A program made the position numbers and the translations under genes. A stretch of DNA of 64,000 bases from Naganishia liquefaciens (Eukaryota > Basidiomycota > Tremellomycetes > Filobasidiales > Filobasidiaceae): positions 371,174 through 435,173 of the forward strand of contig BLZA01000011.1 of NCBI GenBank assembly GCA_013423385.1, written 5' to 3'. The notes below the pieces were generated by a model that saw only the letters and a list, made by a program, of their open reading frames with translations, searched no databases and was not told where the DNA came from. Shown one piece after another: positions 62,533 to 64,000 of this stretch. How positions within the stretch are numbered: position 1 is the stretch's first letter; each line of letters starts with the position of its first letter.

Positions 62533-64000
62533 CTAGTCATCATCTATGACAATGACCTCTTCCTCCGCGCATTCCCGCAGTCGCTTGTCATTCAATCTGC
62601 TCCTGCTAATGGTCATTTCTGTCGGCATGGTTTCATCATCGGTTTCGTCCAAGTAAATTTGCCCGTCGACGGATTCCACGTAAAAGCTTTGTTTTTTCTC
62701 TATTGGCCTTTCGAGTCGAGGTGAGCTCTCTTCGTGTGGCAAGTCGGCCGGAATGCCATCCGGTAAGGCAGAGGTGAGGCCCGGGGCGTTCATGCCTGGT
62801 AGCAAATCTTCAACTTCCTCGTCATCGAATCTGAATTTGTCGTCTCTGTCTTCTTCGCTCGTGCCAAGTTGCTGACTGCGGTAGTCGGTAAAGTCGAACA
62901 TCGCCATATCATCGCTTTCTTGCTGTGGTTTGATGATGTTCGCTGATTGTCCGTTGAGCTCTATTCGTTCGAATTTCCGTTTCGCTCGCTCGGTTTCCTT
63001 TACTGCCAGATTCGCCTTGTCGCAGTTACAGTACCGCGACATGCCTTCTTCATCGCGCAATATTTGCATGGCTTCGACCGACAAGGCACACTTGACGGCA
63101 TAACCGTGATTCCCTTCTTTACTCGCTAATGGTTTTCCTTCGCTGTTCGCCACAGGCTTGCCATGCACGGTGATCTGGTATGCATGGCGCTTCAACTTGC
63201 GCCCCCCTTGGGTTGATCTGTTTCACAAAAACTGAACACGCCATCTAAGAAACTTTCCCGGATCACTAACTCGAATCGGATCTTTTGACACTTGTGTTGC
63301 TGCAATGAAAGAGTCATAATTGAACTCCGAAGTCAAGCTGGTGTACTTACCGATCCCGCCCAAGCCATCAATTCCATAATGGGACAATCAATCCTGCAAA
63401 TGTCGGAAGCCTGTAAAACTTTGTCGATCAATGGCAACACCGATTTCTTGACCTCCTCATAATCGTGGTGTACGTCGATGAACATGGCGCCGATAATGGA
63501 CTCAACGACATCCGCAAGCAACTTGGCAGGATGATACTCCCAGTGTTCATTCAGAAGCGCGTTGACATCGATGTTGCGGAAAATCTCCATAGCCTCCAGG
63601 ATCAGCTTTGGAATGGCAATTGAGCTGTGCTGAATGTGGACCGCGACGCCCAGATCGATCATACTGATCCAACCGAGGGTGGCATTGGACACGATAGCCA
63701 TTTTACGCCGCGTCAACTCGCCCGGATCAGCGTGAGGATACTTGTTATACATCCGTTCGACGACAATCATGTCTAAGACGGCTATTGATTTTGGTCAGTA
63801 GCCGCGAAGGACAGGACTGCGCCCCACCCACCATCACCGAGGAACTCCAGACGATTGTAACTGGGTACTACGACAGACGTAAGACTTGGATGAGTGATGG
63901 CTTCCAGTAGCAGGGTGGGGTTCTTGAAGCGATACTTGAGCTTGTGCTGAAGCACTTCTATTACGTCAGATGTATCAATCACGTTCACTAGGGAAAGTGG
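62533..64000 (-). CDS. DCR1: Dicer-like ribonuclease III, C-terminal part (gene runs off the right edge)
   Basis: RNAi enzyme that cuts double-stranded RNA to small RNAs. Only the last four exons are in the window: 63987-63832, 63781-63351, 63299-63271 (29 nt), 63217-62533, with the acceptor at 63988 leading beyond base 64000. Visible are the RNase IIIb domain with YNRLEFLGDAVLDMIVVERM and KLLADVVESIIGAMFID (four catalytic acidic residues present), then a dsRNA-binding-like segment (KRHAYQITVHGKPVA to YAVKCALSVEAMQIL) and an acidic disordered tail of about 150 residues. A simple RNase III is possible, but the lead-in exon and the ADVVES form fit Dicer better. Helicase and PAZ should lie to the right. 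Confidence 0.82.

Overview
This window is a gene-dense stretch of nuclear DNA from a basidiomycete-type fungus, most likely a Tremellomycete-like basidiomycetous yeast (the lineage call is inference). The signs are about 155 short spliceosomal introns (mostly 48-65 nt, GT-AG with a GTRNGT donor), fungal families such as GAB1, COG6, CMR1, ERG2 and a fungal complex I 21.3 kDa-type subunit, a DUF7598-like membrane protein, and a single-chain urease plus a Dicer. No prokaryotic, viral or intact transposon gene was seen. The provided reading frames break at introns, so almost every gene below was rebuilt by joining exons by eye. Coordinates are CDS spans from start codon to stop codon; exon limits are in the evidence.

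Layout. 1-11 kb is very GC-rich with triplet repeats: a left-truncated Zn2Cys6 regulator, COG6, an aldo-keto reductase, SEC66, CDK1. 11-18 kb: COA8, a weak orphan ORF, a long gene-free stretch, CDC25. 18-31 kb: UBP15/USP7, an OPA3-like protein, a giant-tailed alpha-arrestin, a complex I Tim17-fold subunit. 30-41 kb: ADE1 (purines), TRP2 (tryptophan), an MIT/coiled-coil protein, GAB1 (GPI transamidase), mitochondrial uL24. 40.7-42.3 kb holds no convincing gene. 42-53 kb: an MFS transporter, CMR1, ERG2, a YUH1/UCHL-type deubiquitinase, a DUF7598-like membrane protein, an alpha/beta hydrolase. 53-64 kb: urease, mitochondrial HSP78/ClpB, a small unknown gene, RNase H1, and the 3' half of a Dicer that runs off the right edge.

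Themes. CDK1 lies 3.5 kb from CDC25, the phosphatase that activates it, with an MCB-like ACGCGT in the CDK1 leader. RNase H1 and Dicer, two RNA-duplex nucleases, converge at the right end. Several genes are mitochondrial (COA8, OPA3-like, complex I subunit, uL24m, HSP78).

The most unusual signals are in splicing: six GC-AG introns, a 5-nt and a 9-nt microexon in urease, a start codon alone in its coding exon (UBP15), and a 27-bp tandem duplication that copies a 3' splice site in frame. No clearly new multi-gene system was found. The least explained genes are the MIT/coiled-coil protein (34.0-36.7 kb) and the small gene opposite the RNase H1 start (60.2-60.5 kb).
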